Shown: in pieces, positions 45,401-56,744 of the stretch
Layout: every line of letters begins with the position of its first letter
How positions within the stretch are numbered: the stretch's first letter is position 1
Assembly: GCA_027574665.1 (NCBI GenBank)
Contig: CM050659.1
Coordinates: 1,291,001-1,355,000 of the forward strand
DNA from: Rhynochetos jubatus
Taxonomy: Eukaryota > Chordata > Aves > Eurypygiformes > Rhynochetidae
Direction: 5' to 3'
DNA length: 64,000 nt
The notes under the pieces: model-generated
Database searches by the model: none
What the model was told of the DNA's origin: nothing
Seen by the model: only the letters and a program-made list of their open reading frames with translations
Translations under genes and position numbers: made by a program

Positions 45401-45999
45401 TCTGGCCCCAGCATCCGCATACTGAGCAGCCCTGTGCTGAAGAATATGGCTGTGCTGGATGGCAGTGCCTCATACACCACCTCCTGCACATCCTCCTCTG
45501 CCTTCAGCTCCATGTCCAGGTACACAGTAGAGGCAGCTGGGCGGAGGGCAAAGCCCGAGCCCTCCAGGATCTTCACAGGAACTGGCACCGTGCCCTCACC
45601 CTGATACCGCCAGCTCTTAAGCCATTCCAGGACAGCTATGGCCACCTGCAACTCTGCTGCAGTGCCAGCTCTGGAGCTGCGTGCATCTATGACCTGTCCC
45701 AGGCAGCGCAGGGCTGCAACTGCCCTCTCCTCACTCACCTCTCGCTTCCACCCCCCAAGCCCTGAAGAGGCAGCTCGAAGGCAGGAAGTCAGGGGGCACC
45801 TGGGGCACGAGCATCCCCAGCTCCAGCTCCAGTTCCTCAGGATAGCCCAGCACAGCATGACATGGCCAGCCCCGGTCCACACCACAGCTTCATTGGGAGC
45901 AGCCTCAAAGGTCTTCAGGTTTTCCTGCATGTGCCGGTAGACAGGCTGGAGTGCAGCACCTACTGTGCCCATGTCCCTGCACCCTGACAGCTGTCTCAG

Positions 46000-47400
46000 C
46001 TGTTCCCACACTCTGTCTGGTGTGGGGTTCTGGCTCAGCCCCAGCTGCTCCTCTGCCTCTGGCACAAAGGCACTAGTCAGGTGCATGGCAAGCCCCACCA
46101 AGGGTTGGTACTGGGTGGATAGCAGCTCCTTGGCGGCAGGAAGGGCTGGCCAGGTGTCCCAGTGCACTTGGAATGAGGGACCCATGGCAGAGCCTTGAGC
46201 TGGCTAAGCTTTGCAGCGCTGAAGCCAGCCAGTGCCTTGGGGCAGTTGCAGACCTTGATCAGTGCCCGAGCCCTGTCCGGAGCTGCTGTGTCACCCTGAT
46301 TCACACTTGCTGCAGCCTCTATGATGTCCGAAGGCACCAGGCAGCCCTCACCATGCCGCAAGCCCAGGGTTCTCAAGGCACAGAGGACAGGCGGACTGCG
46401 GAAGGCGGTGGGAGAAAAGTGCTCAGGGCCCAGTAGTGCCAACAAGGTGCTCTCACAGGGGTCGTAGAGGTCTCGCGGGCACACAGGGCCATTGGGGGTC
46501 TCCAGGAAGGCCAGTCCTGCCTGCAGGAGCAGGGGACTCTGTGCAAAGAGGATGTCTCCGTGCTGCAGCACCCAGAGCAGCAGAGCTTGTGTCTCAGCTG
46601 CCCACCCTGCATAGGCGCCCCGGGCCACAGCTCTGATGGCCTCCAGTGCCATGTGGGCTGCACTGATGAGTGGCCTCTGGAGCCTGCCCAGGAGCTGCCC
46701 GTCAACTTCATCCCAGAACTGCAACATGGCCTCTGGCAGCACCACATCTCTGGGCAGATCCAACTCTGACTCCAGCGCTGGGGTGGCACCAGCTGGTACC
46801 AGCTCTTTGGGCTGCAGGGTGGCCAAGCAGGGCAGTGGGGTGAAGATGGGCAGAGCAGCCAGTGTGTCCCTGTCCTGCTTCATCAGGGATGGGATGTCTG
46901 CCAGGTAGACCCGGAGGGTGACCACATCCACAGCAGGCAGTGAGGCCAGGCAGGAGGCCACAGCTTCAATCCCCTGCCTGCCCAGGGTCCACAGGGCATT
47001 GAGGGGGGATGGAGGTAGGACATAGCAGGACAGGGAGCGGTGCCATATGCCTGGTGGCATCACTGAGCAACCCAGGACCTCCAGGACAGAGGCCACAGCA
47101 GATGGCAGGCGCTGTTCCTCCCGTGCCTGGAAGATAAAACTGGACTGGGGCATCAGCTGAGCCAGATGGATGCTGGGAGCATCCAATGGGGACAGGGGGA
47201 TGAGAAGGAGCCCCTCCAGAGGGCCTAGGTCTTCCACATGGTTGGCCAGGAATTGCCACAGGGCTGGGAACCAGGAGGCTGGGGGCTGTGGAGGGCCTTG
47301 GGCTGGGTACCAGGTGATTGGGGTTGAAGACTGGGACATCCAGGTTGCGGACAGAGCCAAGTGTAGAGTCTAGGCAGTCATGGCTGTGTCCAGCAGAACC
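46000..47400 (-). pseudogene. SACS-like: First-repeat C-terminal half of sacsin-like gene
   Basis: A 427-codon open stretch (47360-46077) matches the helical part between the first and second ATPase repeats (ILFAQSPLLLQAGLAF, RDLYDPCE, EHFSPTAFRSPPVL). The frame changes near 46190. Its upstream splice acceptor was not fixed. Confidence 0.75.
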
Positions 47401-48348
47401 AGTTTGGGAAAGAGACCTGTGTGCAAGCCAGGCAGACATAAGTGCAGGCAGAGGCTGGACGAGGTGTATGTGGGACCTGGAACCTGGCAGACGGACCCAG
47501 GATGTGAGGGAAAGAACTGCAGGGGACGGGGCCCCGCCCACACAGGAGGTGGGAGAACCTGGGCTCTGGAGGGACAGTGAATAGGAGGAGCAGGGGAACC
47601 CCAGATTGGTGGGAATAGAGGAGATCTGAGAGGAAAAGAGGTGTTAGGAGGACCAGTACTGGGGGGCACCAAAGTCCTCAGATGGTGAACACAGGGAAAT
47701 CTATGATCCAAGGAAGCACAGAGGGGGCGAGGGCATGTGGGAAGAACATCAAGGACAGGGGAGTCCCCAGACACACAGGGAGATGCAGGATAGGAGAGGT
47801 GGCCCTGGGATGAGACAACACACCCCAAACCAGAGAGACAGACAGTGAGACTTGGGATCTACAGTGCTATTGAATGGATGGGAGAAGCCCAGAGAGGGGC
47901 CTCACACAGGGATCAGGGACCCCGGGTGTGTACAGGGAGTATCAGTGTGTACAAGGGTGTACAAGGGTGCCTAGGGGCATTGGAGTTTAGAGGGAGATCA
48001 GGGGATCTGCCCAGGGACATTTCCATGTCTCTTACCCACCCTGGCAATGTCTTGCAGGAGGCTGTCCAAGCCTGGCTCCAGGTCTGAGGGCAGGAAGAAC
48101 CCAGCAAGGCCAGGCAGGAGCTCCTTGTGGGGACAAACGGAGGTGCTGGAGGACTAGAGGAGTAATGAGGGGCAGGTAGCTCCCTGGACACCTGGCTCAG
48201 CTCCCACTCAGTGAGACCAGGGGAGAGGAGGAGGGCAGTGAGGCCCCGAAATGTCCAGGTTCCATCCTGGCCCCCCTTTCAGCTCAAGAGTGGGAGTTCA
48301 CCTGGGCACCCCCACAGGGAATGAGGCTCACCAGCGATGTGGACTTAC

Positions 48349-50883
48349 CTGGGACAGTTGGGTGTGTCCACGTAGACAATGGCTGATGCAGTCCCAAAGG
48401 CCACAAAGGTCCCATTGGCACGAGGCAGGAGGGGGAGACCCTGCAGCTCAGCATGGCACCCATCCCCAGCCATGTAGCGCAGCAGGGAGAGCCGGTCGGC
48501 AGCTGGGAGGCCTGTGGCCCCATGACGCCTCAGCACGTCCCTTAAGTGGGCTGCCGTGGCCTCCCGTATGCCCTCCGCTGTCCCCAAAGACAACAGCCTC
48601 CAGACATGGGCTGGGACCTCAGCCACTGGCTCCCTGGCTGCCACCAGCAAGGCCTGGACCACCCCCAGTGTGGCCATGTCCCCTGCAGTCTCTGGCAGCA
48701 GCACAGACTCACAGGTCCGCAGCCAACCTACAGTCCCCTTCATGGCTGGCACCAGGGTGTGGGCAGATGCCAGCTCCTGGCAGACATGGGTCACCAAGTT
48801 GCAGACATGGCCACAGCTTGGCATGTGCTCAAGGTCTGGCCATATGTTGTAGGCATCTGTGCCAGGCAGAGATGTGACCACAGAAGCCATGTGGCTGTAG
48901 ACCCGTGGCAGGAGGCCAAGGAGCAGCAGGGCATTCCAGCAGGTATCTTCCTCACCCTTTTCACCCTCCTCGGGTCAGCGGAGGTGGCGGCGGTCATCAG
49001 AGAGGGAGAAGGGGACACTGGCATGCATGGTAGGACACTGGCATGGACGGGTAGCCCCATGGCTGTCTCGTGTCTGGCTGGCATGGGTACGAAGCAGCAC
49101 AGCTGCCCTCGCAAGACCCACGGAGGGGGTGAGCCAAGCTCAGATCAGGGCAGCACTCCAACCCCGCAACTAGTGCCACAGCTGGCCCCTCTGTGGTCCT
49201 ACCTGTGGCCACCAGCCACTCACTCTCATCTCCCACCCCATCCCCATTCAGGGCCACCAGGCACCATGCCAGACTCAGCCCTTCATCCCCTGATGGCCCT
49301 GGGACAGGGAGAGGCTGAGAGGATGCCACAAGGGTCCCCATGAGGGTCTGGACCCCATCAGGGGCCACGTGGTACAGGGCCACACGGCAGACATGGCAGA
49401 GAAAGAGGTGGGCAAGAGGGGCCTCTTTGAGGAAGGTCTGGAGGAGGCAATGGAGGCACTCAGGATTGGAGACCCCTGCAGCGATTCCCAAGGGTTGCCA
49501 GCAGAGGGGGAAGCAGAAGAGGGTGCCCTGGGCAGACCCATGGTGCTGTCCCACAGCTTCCAGCCCAGCCCAGAAGGGCTCAAAAAGGCCAGGAAGGTCC
49601 TGGGCTGCAGAGACGCCCCAGCGGGCACCGGCATCTGGCAGCACCTGGCATTCGGGGTCCAGCACACCCAAAGATGGGTGGCTCAGTCCACCTGGCAGGT
49701 CTGGGGACATGAGAAACATGAGGCCACAGGCATGGCAAGGTCACCACTGCCTCCCCAGACCATCCCAACCCACCAGTGCCAAAATGCCCACCCAGCACCC
49801 TCAGATTCAACCCCACAGTGCCTCCCGTGATTTCAAGCTTAATCCCAGTTCATCAGTCCTCCCTCAGTTTGGCCCTGCAGCCCTGCACTCCATTTCCACC
49901 TAGCCTCTCGCTGCTCCAGGTTTCCTCACTTCAGACACAACCCTCCATTTTTTACCCCCTCGGTGCCCCCCAGTACTCCCCAGAACTGTAGTTCAGTGCA
50001 TCCAGTACAACCTATGCCTCCAGTTCAGCTCCAGCTGAGGCCTCATAGTCACTCACTGCTGAGATGGTAGACAGAGGTGAAGCCCAGGCCAAGGCCAAAG
50101 CACCCCACAGTGTTGGGGTCCTCCTGCTTGTGCGACATCCCAGGGCGCAGAAGCCCTGCCCAGTCCTGGGAGGACATCAGGGCATCGTTGGAGGCCAGGA
50201 GGGCTGGGCCTGGGGCGTCAGGACCATGGGTTAGGGGACACTTGGGAGATGTAAGGAGGATTGCAAACCACACTCAGTGCCCCCATAATCTCAGGCCCAC
50301 AAAATCCCTCTCAGTGCCCCTGAGTCCTCCCAGTACCCTCAATGCCCCCAGCACATCCCAGAACACCTAACTGGTTCCAGTCTCCCCAGTACACTCTGAT
50401 CCTTCTTCAGTTCTTCACCAGTATCCCCTAATCCCTCCCAGTACCTGCCAGTGCCACCCCTGCACTTTGTCCAGTCTTTCCCAGTGTCCGTAACACCTCT
50501 CACCTTGGGTGCCCTCCAGACCCCCACCACTGACGTCAAACTCCTGCTCATCAGACACAAAAACGACCTCATTAGCGCCGGCATCGTCTGCATTCTGCAC
50601 CAGCTCCTGGGTTCAGAGGTCAGTGGCTGGACAACTGGCCCCTTCCAGCCCTCAGAGAAAAGCACCAACCCGCCTTTCCAGCTGGCCAGCAGGGGCTGGT
50701 GCTGGGCAGGAACCACCACCCACATCAGCTGCCTGCAGTCTGTCTGCCCAGCTGGGCAAGAGAGCCCAGAGGGCTGGGTTCCCTGAGGGGCTTACCTTGA
50801 GGATCTGTCCCCCATCAGTGTACTTCTGCAGGATGCTGTGCAGATACTCAAGGAAGATGGGTGCGCGCTGGCAGAAGGCCTCC
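48349..50883 (-). pseudogene. SACS-like: First sacsin repeat, 5' exons
   Basis: Five exons joined by GT-AG sites with compatible phases encode the first ATPase repeat: FLEYLHSILQKYTDGGQILK, then ELVQNADDAGANEVVFVSDE, then PALLASNDALMSSQDWAGLL...FGLGLGFTSVYHLS, then LGVLDPECQVL, then GQLCCFVPMPARHETAMGL. The glycine-box asparagine (GFNSVY in sacsin) is threonine. A 20-bp tandem duplication at 49013-49045 shifts the frame and a TGA follows at 48975. Confidence 0.78.
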
Positions 50884-51499
50884 CTGTGAGGCAGAGAGAA
50901 GGGGCAGAGGGGTGGTGGGGAGCTGGCCTCCATGGGTAACCGGGACCCCTGTATCCTGATCTGACCTACTCAGATCCCCAGGATGTCCCCCTCCTTGAGG
51001 GGCGAGGACACTATCACCTCCCGGGACCCACTGAAACAACCACCCCCAAGGAGCCCTCCACACCTCCCCAAGGCTCCCACCTTTTCCTGGGATCCACCAG
51101 CAATCCTAAAACTTCCTTATATCCCCCCAGCAAGCCCTGAGCACCCCATAATCCCCGCCTCCCTCAGTAACCCGTCAGGTCTGCCCTACACCCTGAGTCC
51201 CCAGTCCCACCACTAGCCCCAGTGACCCCCAGAACCCGCCAGCCATCCCCTGTGCCTCCCCATAATGCCCCAGTAGCACCCCAGTGCCTCCCAAGCCCCA
51301 CTCATGCCTTCGGCTGCCTGAGGGCCATGCCAGACAGGCTGCGCCGCCTAGCGCTGCACTGCCTGATACCGCTCCAGCTGCACTGCATCCCAGCCCTGCC
51401 ACTCGCCTGGCAGTTTCATTTCCCCGTCGCACACACCCTCCGGCTCTTCCTGACCCAAAAGTTGCAGTGAGGGAGGGGAGCCATGGTGCCAGCTCGATA

Positions 51500-52020
51500 C
51501 AACGGTGGATCGTGAGGGGGCTGGGGCCATGGCTATGGGGCAGGGACATGGGGATGTGGCTATGGGCCAGGGCCCACAAAACCATGGCAGTGGAATGGGG
51601 TCTGTTGGGGTATGGCAGTAAGGAAAGGGCCATGGGGATATGGCTATAGGGCAGGTGACCATGGGGACATAGAAATGGGTTGGGAGCCATGGGTATACAG
51701 CTATGGGGTGGTGGAGTTACATGGGACATAGCTATGGGGTGGGATTGCTGTGAGCAAGGGCATATCACTATGGCATGTAAGGACATGGAGACATAGCTGT
51801 GAATTGCTATGGGTCAGGGAGACACTGGGATGCAGCTATATAGTGGGGTCACAGAGGACATGGCAGTGGAATGAGGAGAACATGGAGACATGGAAATAGG
51901 AGGGTGTGGAGCATGTATGTGGGGTGATGGGTACATGTGGGACATAGCTATGGAGTAGAGACTTTGTGACATGTCTGTGGGATGGGGTTGCTGTGGGGTG
52001 GGGTGGACATCGCTATGGTT
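51500..52020. repeat. Degenerate G-rich minisatellite
   Basis: Irregular repeats of a unit like GGACATGGCTATGGGG, spaced roughly 25-50 bp, fill this stretch between the divergent sacsin-like and FOXJ1-like starts. Unit length and copies are not regular enough to define exactly. Confidence 0.6.
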
Positions 52021-52926
52021 TAAAGGGCTGTGGTGGGATTGATGAGAAGGAAGGCTTAGCAGGTCTCCCCGTGCCTCTGGTTAAAAGGACACTCTGGGTG
52101 ACCATGAGCCCACCTGACTCCTTGGAGTCAGGGCAGCTGAGGACATGCCCCAGTCACAAGAACTGTGTGAGGACAGAGGGAATGGGAGGGTAAGAGGACC
52201 TGGAGGACACTGAGAAAGGCATCTCTAGGGACATAGGCACCAGGGAACAAGAGTTCCCTGCAGAGTCCCTGAGCCCAGGGGCAGTCAGGGATAGAGGACC
52301 TGCTGAGTCATGGGGGCAGCAAGGATCCATCTTGTGGACTCAACTGGACACTGAGTTGGAGCTGTGACCATCCATAGGGGTTTCTAGGGTGAGGTAGGAC
52401 AAGGATATGTGTCCAGATGGGGAATGTAGGACAATATGTATGGGGAAGTGTATGTGGGGAGACGTATCTGAGGGCAGCACATGGGAGCCAGACTTGAATT
52501 GAGGAAGATGTGGGACCAGGATGTGTGTTTGTGGAGGGCAACTGTGTCAGACTAGGGCCTCACAGAATTCCTTCCTTCAGTGTCCATTTTTTTTTTCTTC
52601 TTTCTGTCTTTCTTTCTCCGGCCGCAGGCTGGCCGGGCAGTGCTGGGGTTGGGGTGACAGCGGGGCACGGGAGTGTTTCTCTGAGGTTCAAGACTGCTAG
52701 GGCCCCCCTCCCCAGGGGAGATGTGGCGGCCCCAGTGCACAGCACCCCAGCGCCGGGTCTCCCTCAGCGGCGCCGGGAGCAGGCAGTGCCGGCCCTGCCC
52801 ACGTGCCACAGGGTGGCTGCGCCTTGGGGAGCCTCAAAGATGCCCAATGCTGTTCTTGCAGGCTCTGCCCCGCCCTGTCCCTCTCTGTGCACCCTGTCAG
52901 CTCAAGAGCTGCTGAAGGCCCAAGGC

Positions 52927-53330
52927 ATGGCTGGGGTGTGGCGGAAGGCAGCAGTGGAGGGAAGGTGGCGGCCCTACGCCGCACACGAGGTGGACGACAG
53001 CCTGCTCGACATCACGTGTCTGGAAAACTTCACCGTCGCCGATACGGGCATGCCCAGGCTCTCGTATGCATGGGTATTGCCCACACCCTGTGCACTCCCA
53101 CCTCCTCTTCCACCTCCAGGTCCATGCACCGTGCCGTGGCCACGCACCCTGAGGCAACAGAGGACGTCGACTACAAGACCAACGCGTCCCTCAAGCCACC
53201 CTACTCCTACGCTGAGCTCATCTGCATGGTGATGGAAGCCAGCAATCAGCCTAAAATCTCCCTCTCCGCCATCTACAAGTGGATTACCGACAACTTCTGC
53301 TACGTCCAACATGCCAGTGCCACCTGGCAG
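52927..53330 (+). pseudogene. FOXJ1-like: FOXJ1-like forkhead gene fragment (two exons)
   Basis: FOXJ1 factors switch on motile-cilium genes. Exon 1 (52927-53063) encodes MAGVWRKA... with [17 protein letters not shown], comparable to the LDDSLTSLQWLQEFSI block of FOXJ1. Exon 2 (53120-53330) encodes [20 protein letters not shown] and the first half of the forkhead domain to HASATWQ, ending at a GTAGGA donor. The phases agree (2 then 1). The recognition helix (NSIRHNLSLNK in the family) belongs to the next exon, which is not found; a giant microsatellite begins 310 bp downstream. The exon 1 donor (GTATGC) is weak. It is a partial gene or a relic; the open parts have no stops. Confidence 0.75.
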
Positions 53331-53640
53331 GTAGGAGATTTGGAGACCTCTTGCCTTGTCCCCTCCCGCCACAGGGCTGGCTAGGGCTTTCCACAGCCTC
53401 CACCACACAAGGCGAGGTCCAGCCAGGATGCTGGATCAGACAGCAATGACAAAGAGGTCAGGTGGCCAGGTAAAAACGGGGGGTTGCCCAGGCGGAATGA
53501 AGTTGGGGTTGGGGAAGGAAGAGGCGGAGCAGACACTTCAGCTTGCAAATCTCCGGCCCTTGTACAAATTCATGGCATTTGACATTTGGAGTCACCACAG
53601 CCCAGCTTTGTTGCAGGGTTACCTGTGCTCCTGCTGCTTT

Positions 53641-54444
53641 TCCCTTCCTTCCTTCCTGCCTGCCTGCCTGCCTGCATTCTTTCTTGCCTTCCTTCGTCCC
53701 TCCCTCCCTCCCTCCCTCCCTCCCTCCCTCCCTCCCTCCCTCCCTCCCTCCCTTCCTTCCTTCGTCCCTCCCTCCCTCCCTCCCTCCCTCCCTCCCTCCC
53801 TCCCTCCCTTCCTCCCTTCCTCCCTTCCTCCCTTCCTCCCTTCCTCCCTTCCTCCCTTCCTTCCTCCCTTCCTTCCTTCCTTCCTTCCTTCCTTCCTTCC
53901 TTCCTTCCTTCCTTCCTTCCTTCCTTCCTTCCTTCCTTCCTTCCTTCCTTCCTTCCTTCCTTCCTTCCTTCCTTCCTTCCTTCCTTCCTTCCTTCCTTCC
54001 TTCCTTCCTTCCTTCCTTCCTTCCTTCCTTCCTTCCTTCCTTCCTTCCTTCCTTCCTTCCTTCCTTCCTTCCTTCCTTCCTTCCTTCCTTCCTTCCTTCC
54101 TTCCTTCCTTCCTTCCTTCCTTCCTTCCTTCCTTCCTTCCTTCCTTCCTTCCTTCCTTCCTTCCTTCCTTCCTTCCTTCCTTCCTTCCTTCCTTCCTTCC
54201 TTCCTTCCTTCCTTCCTTCCTTCCTTCCTTCCTTCCTTCCCTCCCTCCCTCCCTCCCTCCCTCCCTCCCTCCCTCCCTCCCTCTCATTCTCCCTGCCTGC
54301 CTGCCTGCCTGCATTCTCTCCTGCCTTTTTTCCTTCCTGCCTTCCCTGCCTTCCTCCCTTCCCTGCCTTCCTTCCCTGCCTTCTTTCCTTCCTTCCTCCT
54401 GCCTGCCTGCCTGCCTGCCTGCCTGAATTCTGTCCTGCCTTTTT

Positions 54445-54479
<35 letters not shown>

Positions 54480-54480
54480 T
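53641..54480 (+). repeat. 840-bp polypyrimidine microsatellite (CCTT/CCCT/CTGC)
   Basis: Order on the plus strand: short CCTT and CTGC, (CCCT)n, (CCCTTCCT)n, a pure (CCTT)n core from about 53865 to 54240 (some 93 units), (CCCT)n, then (CTGC)n blocks with CCTT/CCCTG interruptions. The plus strand is almost purine-free. Long open frames (FLPS/GRKE repeats) here are artefacts of the repeat. Confidence 0.97.
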
Positions 54481-54489
54481 TTGCTTTTC

Positions 54490-55675
54490 CAGAGGAGTTC
54501 ATGCTTCTTAAGACCTCGAAACTATACATCCAGAGCAACGCCTGGTGTGCTCAACCAGAAATGCCTTTGAAAGAATTTTTTCTTCTTTTATACATCAGTT
54601 GTAGCACCGAAATCTATGGCATTGCTATGTTCCTACACAGCAGAAAGAGTTAGGACAGAATTTGTTGTTCCTTCTTCCTGCTCCTTTGCAGAGTTTTTCA
54701 TGCCAGAGCAGCCATATCTTTACATTGTTTGCAATCTCACATTCCAACAAGGTTACAGTTCCCCGTAAACAGAAAGAGCTAGGAAGGAATTGCTTGCACT
54801 GATTTCTGTTTGTGTGCTCTAGCAGTTCTTCCCATATTCGGCAGAACGCTGGACTGCCTGTAACTCCTACAGTCAAACATCTCCCTTTTACTCCAAAACA
54901 GAGAGATATAAACCAGAATTTGTTACTCCATCACTCTTTGCTAAGGCAGAGTCATTCAGGCCTCATAAGACAGAGGTCTGTATGAGCTCGAAACTATAAA
55001 TCCAGAGGGAATATGGTCTGTCCAAAAAGAATAGGATAGCAAAAAATGTGTTGCTCTTTTAAGTGTTCGCCTTAACACTGAAATCTAAATCAGCACTGTA
55101 ACCCGACACAACAGAAAGAATTAGGACAGAATTTGTTGTTCTTTCTTCCTGCTCCTTTGCAGAGTAGTTCGTACTACAGCAGCCATATCTCCTATCTTGC
55201 TTGCAATCTCAAATTCCAACAAGGTTACAGATCCTTGTAAACAGAAAGAGCTAGGAAGGAATTGCTTGAGCTGATTGCTGTTTGTGTGGTCTAATAGTTT
55301 GTTCCCTATTTGGCAGAACGCTGGACTGCCTGTCACTCTTACAGCCAAACATCGCCCTTTTACTCCAAAACATCTCCAAAGAACTAAGAGTGAATTTCTT
55401 ACTGAATCATTCTTTACTTTGGCAGTGTCATTCATGCCTCTTAAGACATAGCTCTGTATCACCTCAAAACTATAAATCCAGAGGGAACATGGTCTGTCCA
55501 AACAGAGTAGGATAGGGATGAATGTGCGGCTCTTTTAAGCATCTGCCGTACCACTGAAATCTAAAACGCCACCATAATCCAACCAAACAGAAACTGTTTA
55601 GACAGAATTTGTTATTCCTTCTTCCTGCTCCTTTGCAGAGTAATTCATGACAGAGCAGCCATATCTGTGTTAGCA
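54490..55675 (+). repeat. Tandem repeat of ~474 bp, about 2.5 copies
   Basis: The phrase aaactataNatccagag recurs at about 54518, 54990 and 55466. The segments between align along their length (ctcctttgcagag, gcagccatatct, cagaacgctggactgcctgt), with roughly 10-20 percent divergence by eye. The third unit is cut off where telomere-like repeats start. No coding capacity was seen. Confidence 0.85.
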
Positions 55676-55740
55676 ACCCTAATCCTTACCTGATTCTAAT
55701 CCGCAAACCCTAACACCTAATCCTAATGGTTATTGGATTA
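55676..55740 (+). repeat. Short telomere-like stretch
   Basis: Degenerate CCCTAA-type units (aaccctaatccttacctgattctaatcc...) directly follow the 474-bp repeats. Confidence 0.65.
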
Positions 55741-55780
55741 CCAGCAGGTTTATCAAGGTCAGGCGTGTCAGCCATAATCA

Positions 55781-56740
55781 GTGAAGATTATGGAGTGGTT
55801 CATCTTACGCGAGCTCACATGGCAGGTGCAAGGCAACCAGGGGATCAGGCCCAGCCAGCATGGCTTCATGAAGGGAAGGTCTTGCTTGACCAACCTGATC
55901 TCCTTCTATGAGCGTGTAACCCAGCTGGTGGATGAGGGGAAGGCTGTGGGTGTTGTCTACCTGGGCTGTAGTAAAGCCTTTGATAGTCTCCCACAGCATC
56001 TTCTAAAGAACCTGGTGGCTCATGGCTTAGACTCTTCGCTGTGTTAAAAACTGGCTGGAGGGCAGGACACAGAGGCTTGTTCAGCAGTGTATGAGTCAGC
56101 AGTGTGCCCAGGTGGCCAAGAAGGCCAAGGCCATCCTTGCCTGTATCTGGAACAGTGTGGTCAGCAGGAGCAGGGCAGTGATTGTGCCCCCGTACTCAGC
56201 ACTGGTGAGGCCGCACCACACGTACTGTGTTCGGTTTTGGGCCCCTCACTCCAAGAAGGACATAGAGATGTTGGAGCATATCCAGAAAAGGGTGACAAAG
56301 CTGCTGAAGGGTCTGGAGAACAAGTCTGATGAAGAGCGGCTGAGGGAGCTGAGGGTGTTTAGCCTAAAGAAGAGAAGGCTGAGGGTAGACCTGATCGCTC
56401 CCTACATCTCCCTGAAAGGATGGTGTAGGGAGGTGGGTGCTGGTCTGTTCTCCCAGGTAACTGGTGACAGCACAAGAGGAAATGGCCTCAAGTTGCGTCA
56501 GGGGAGGTTTAGATTAGGTATTAGGAAAAGCTTCTTTACTGAAAGAGTGGTCAGGCACTGGAGCAGGCTGCCCAGGGAAGTGGTGACGTCAGCATCCCTC
56601 GTGGTGTTCAAGGCACATGTAGATGTGGTGCTTGAGGACATGGTCTAGTGGGTGTGGGAGTGTTGGGTTGATGCTTGGTCCAGATGATCTTACAGGTTTT
56701 TTTCCAACCTTAGTAATCCTGGGAGTCTGTGATCGATGAC
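55781..56740 (+). mobile_element. CR1 LINE, 3' part with internal deletion
   Basis: It begins in the RT region (SQHGFMKGRSCLTNLISFYE, then KAFDSLPQHLL), jumps by deletion to the ORF2 end ([49 protein letters not shown]) and finishes with a 3' end near 56740. The ORF2 end is open for 185 codons but the element is not complete. Confidence 0.9.
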
Positions 56741-56744
56741 TTTG

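Larger units (their letters stand above)
37203..50933 (-). pseudogene. SACS-like: Sacsin-like gene (SACS family), decayed
   Basis: Sacsin is a giant cytoplasmic protein with three HSP90-type GHKL repeats, a J domain and a C-terminal HEPN domain. All parts are here in order on the minus strand. 5' exons: 50796-50883 (or from an in-frame ATG at 50931-50933), 50504-50606, about 50055-50222, 49203-49700, 48349-49107 and probably about 48045-48133. After these comes a long 3' stretch from about 47400. Motifs include YTDGGQILK/ELVQNADDAGAN, EIVQNAEDAGAT and ELLQNADDAGAG. In-frame stops: 48975, 45247, 45085, 44569, 44119, 44065, 42712, 42553, 41754, 38301, 37815. The frame changes near 49030, 46190, 45840, 43475, 43090, 42325, 41200, 40110, 39690 and 38855. 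Total span equals that of intact sacsin, so decay is by point changes and small indels rather than large deletion. Confidence 0.88.

Noticed and set aside
51345..51415. Possible first coding exon of the sacsin-like gene (short open frame MKLPGEW...)
   Set aside because: A donor of the right phase exists but there is no homology; an in-frame ATG at 50931-50933 is an equal alternative.
53356..54653. Plus-strand frames of 322-356 codons and a 231-codon minus frame
   Set aside because: They are translations of the CCTT microsatellite (FLPS and GRKE repeats); all frames are open because the unit has no stop.
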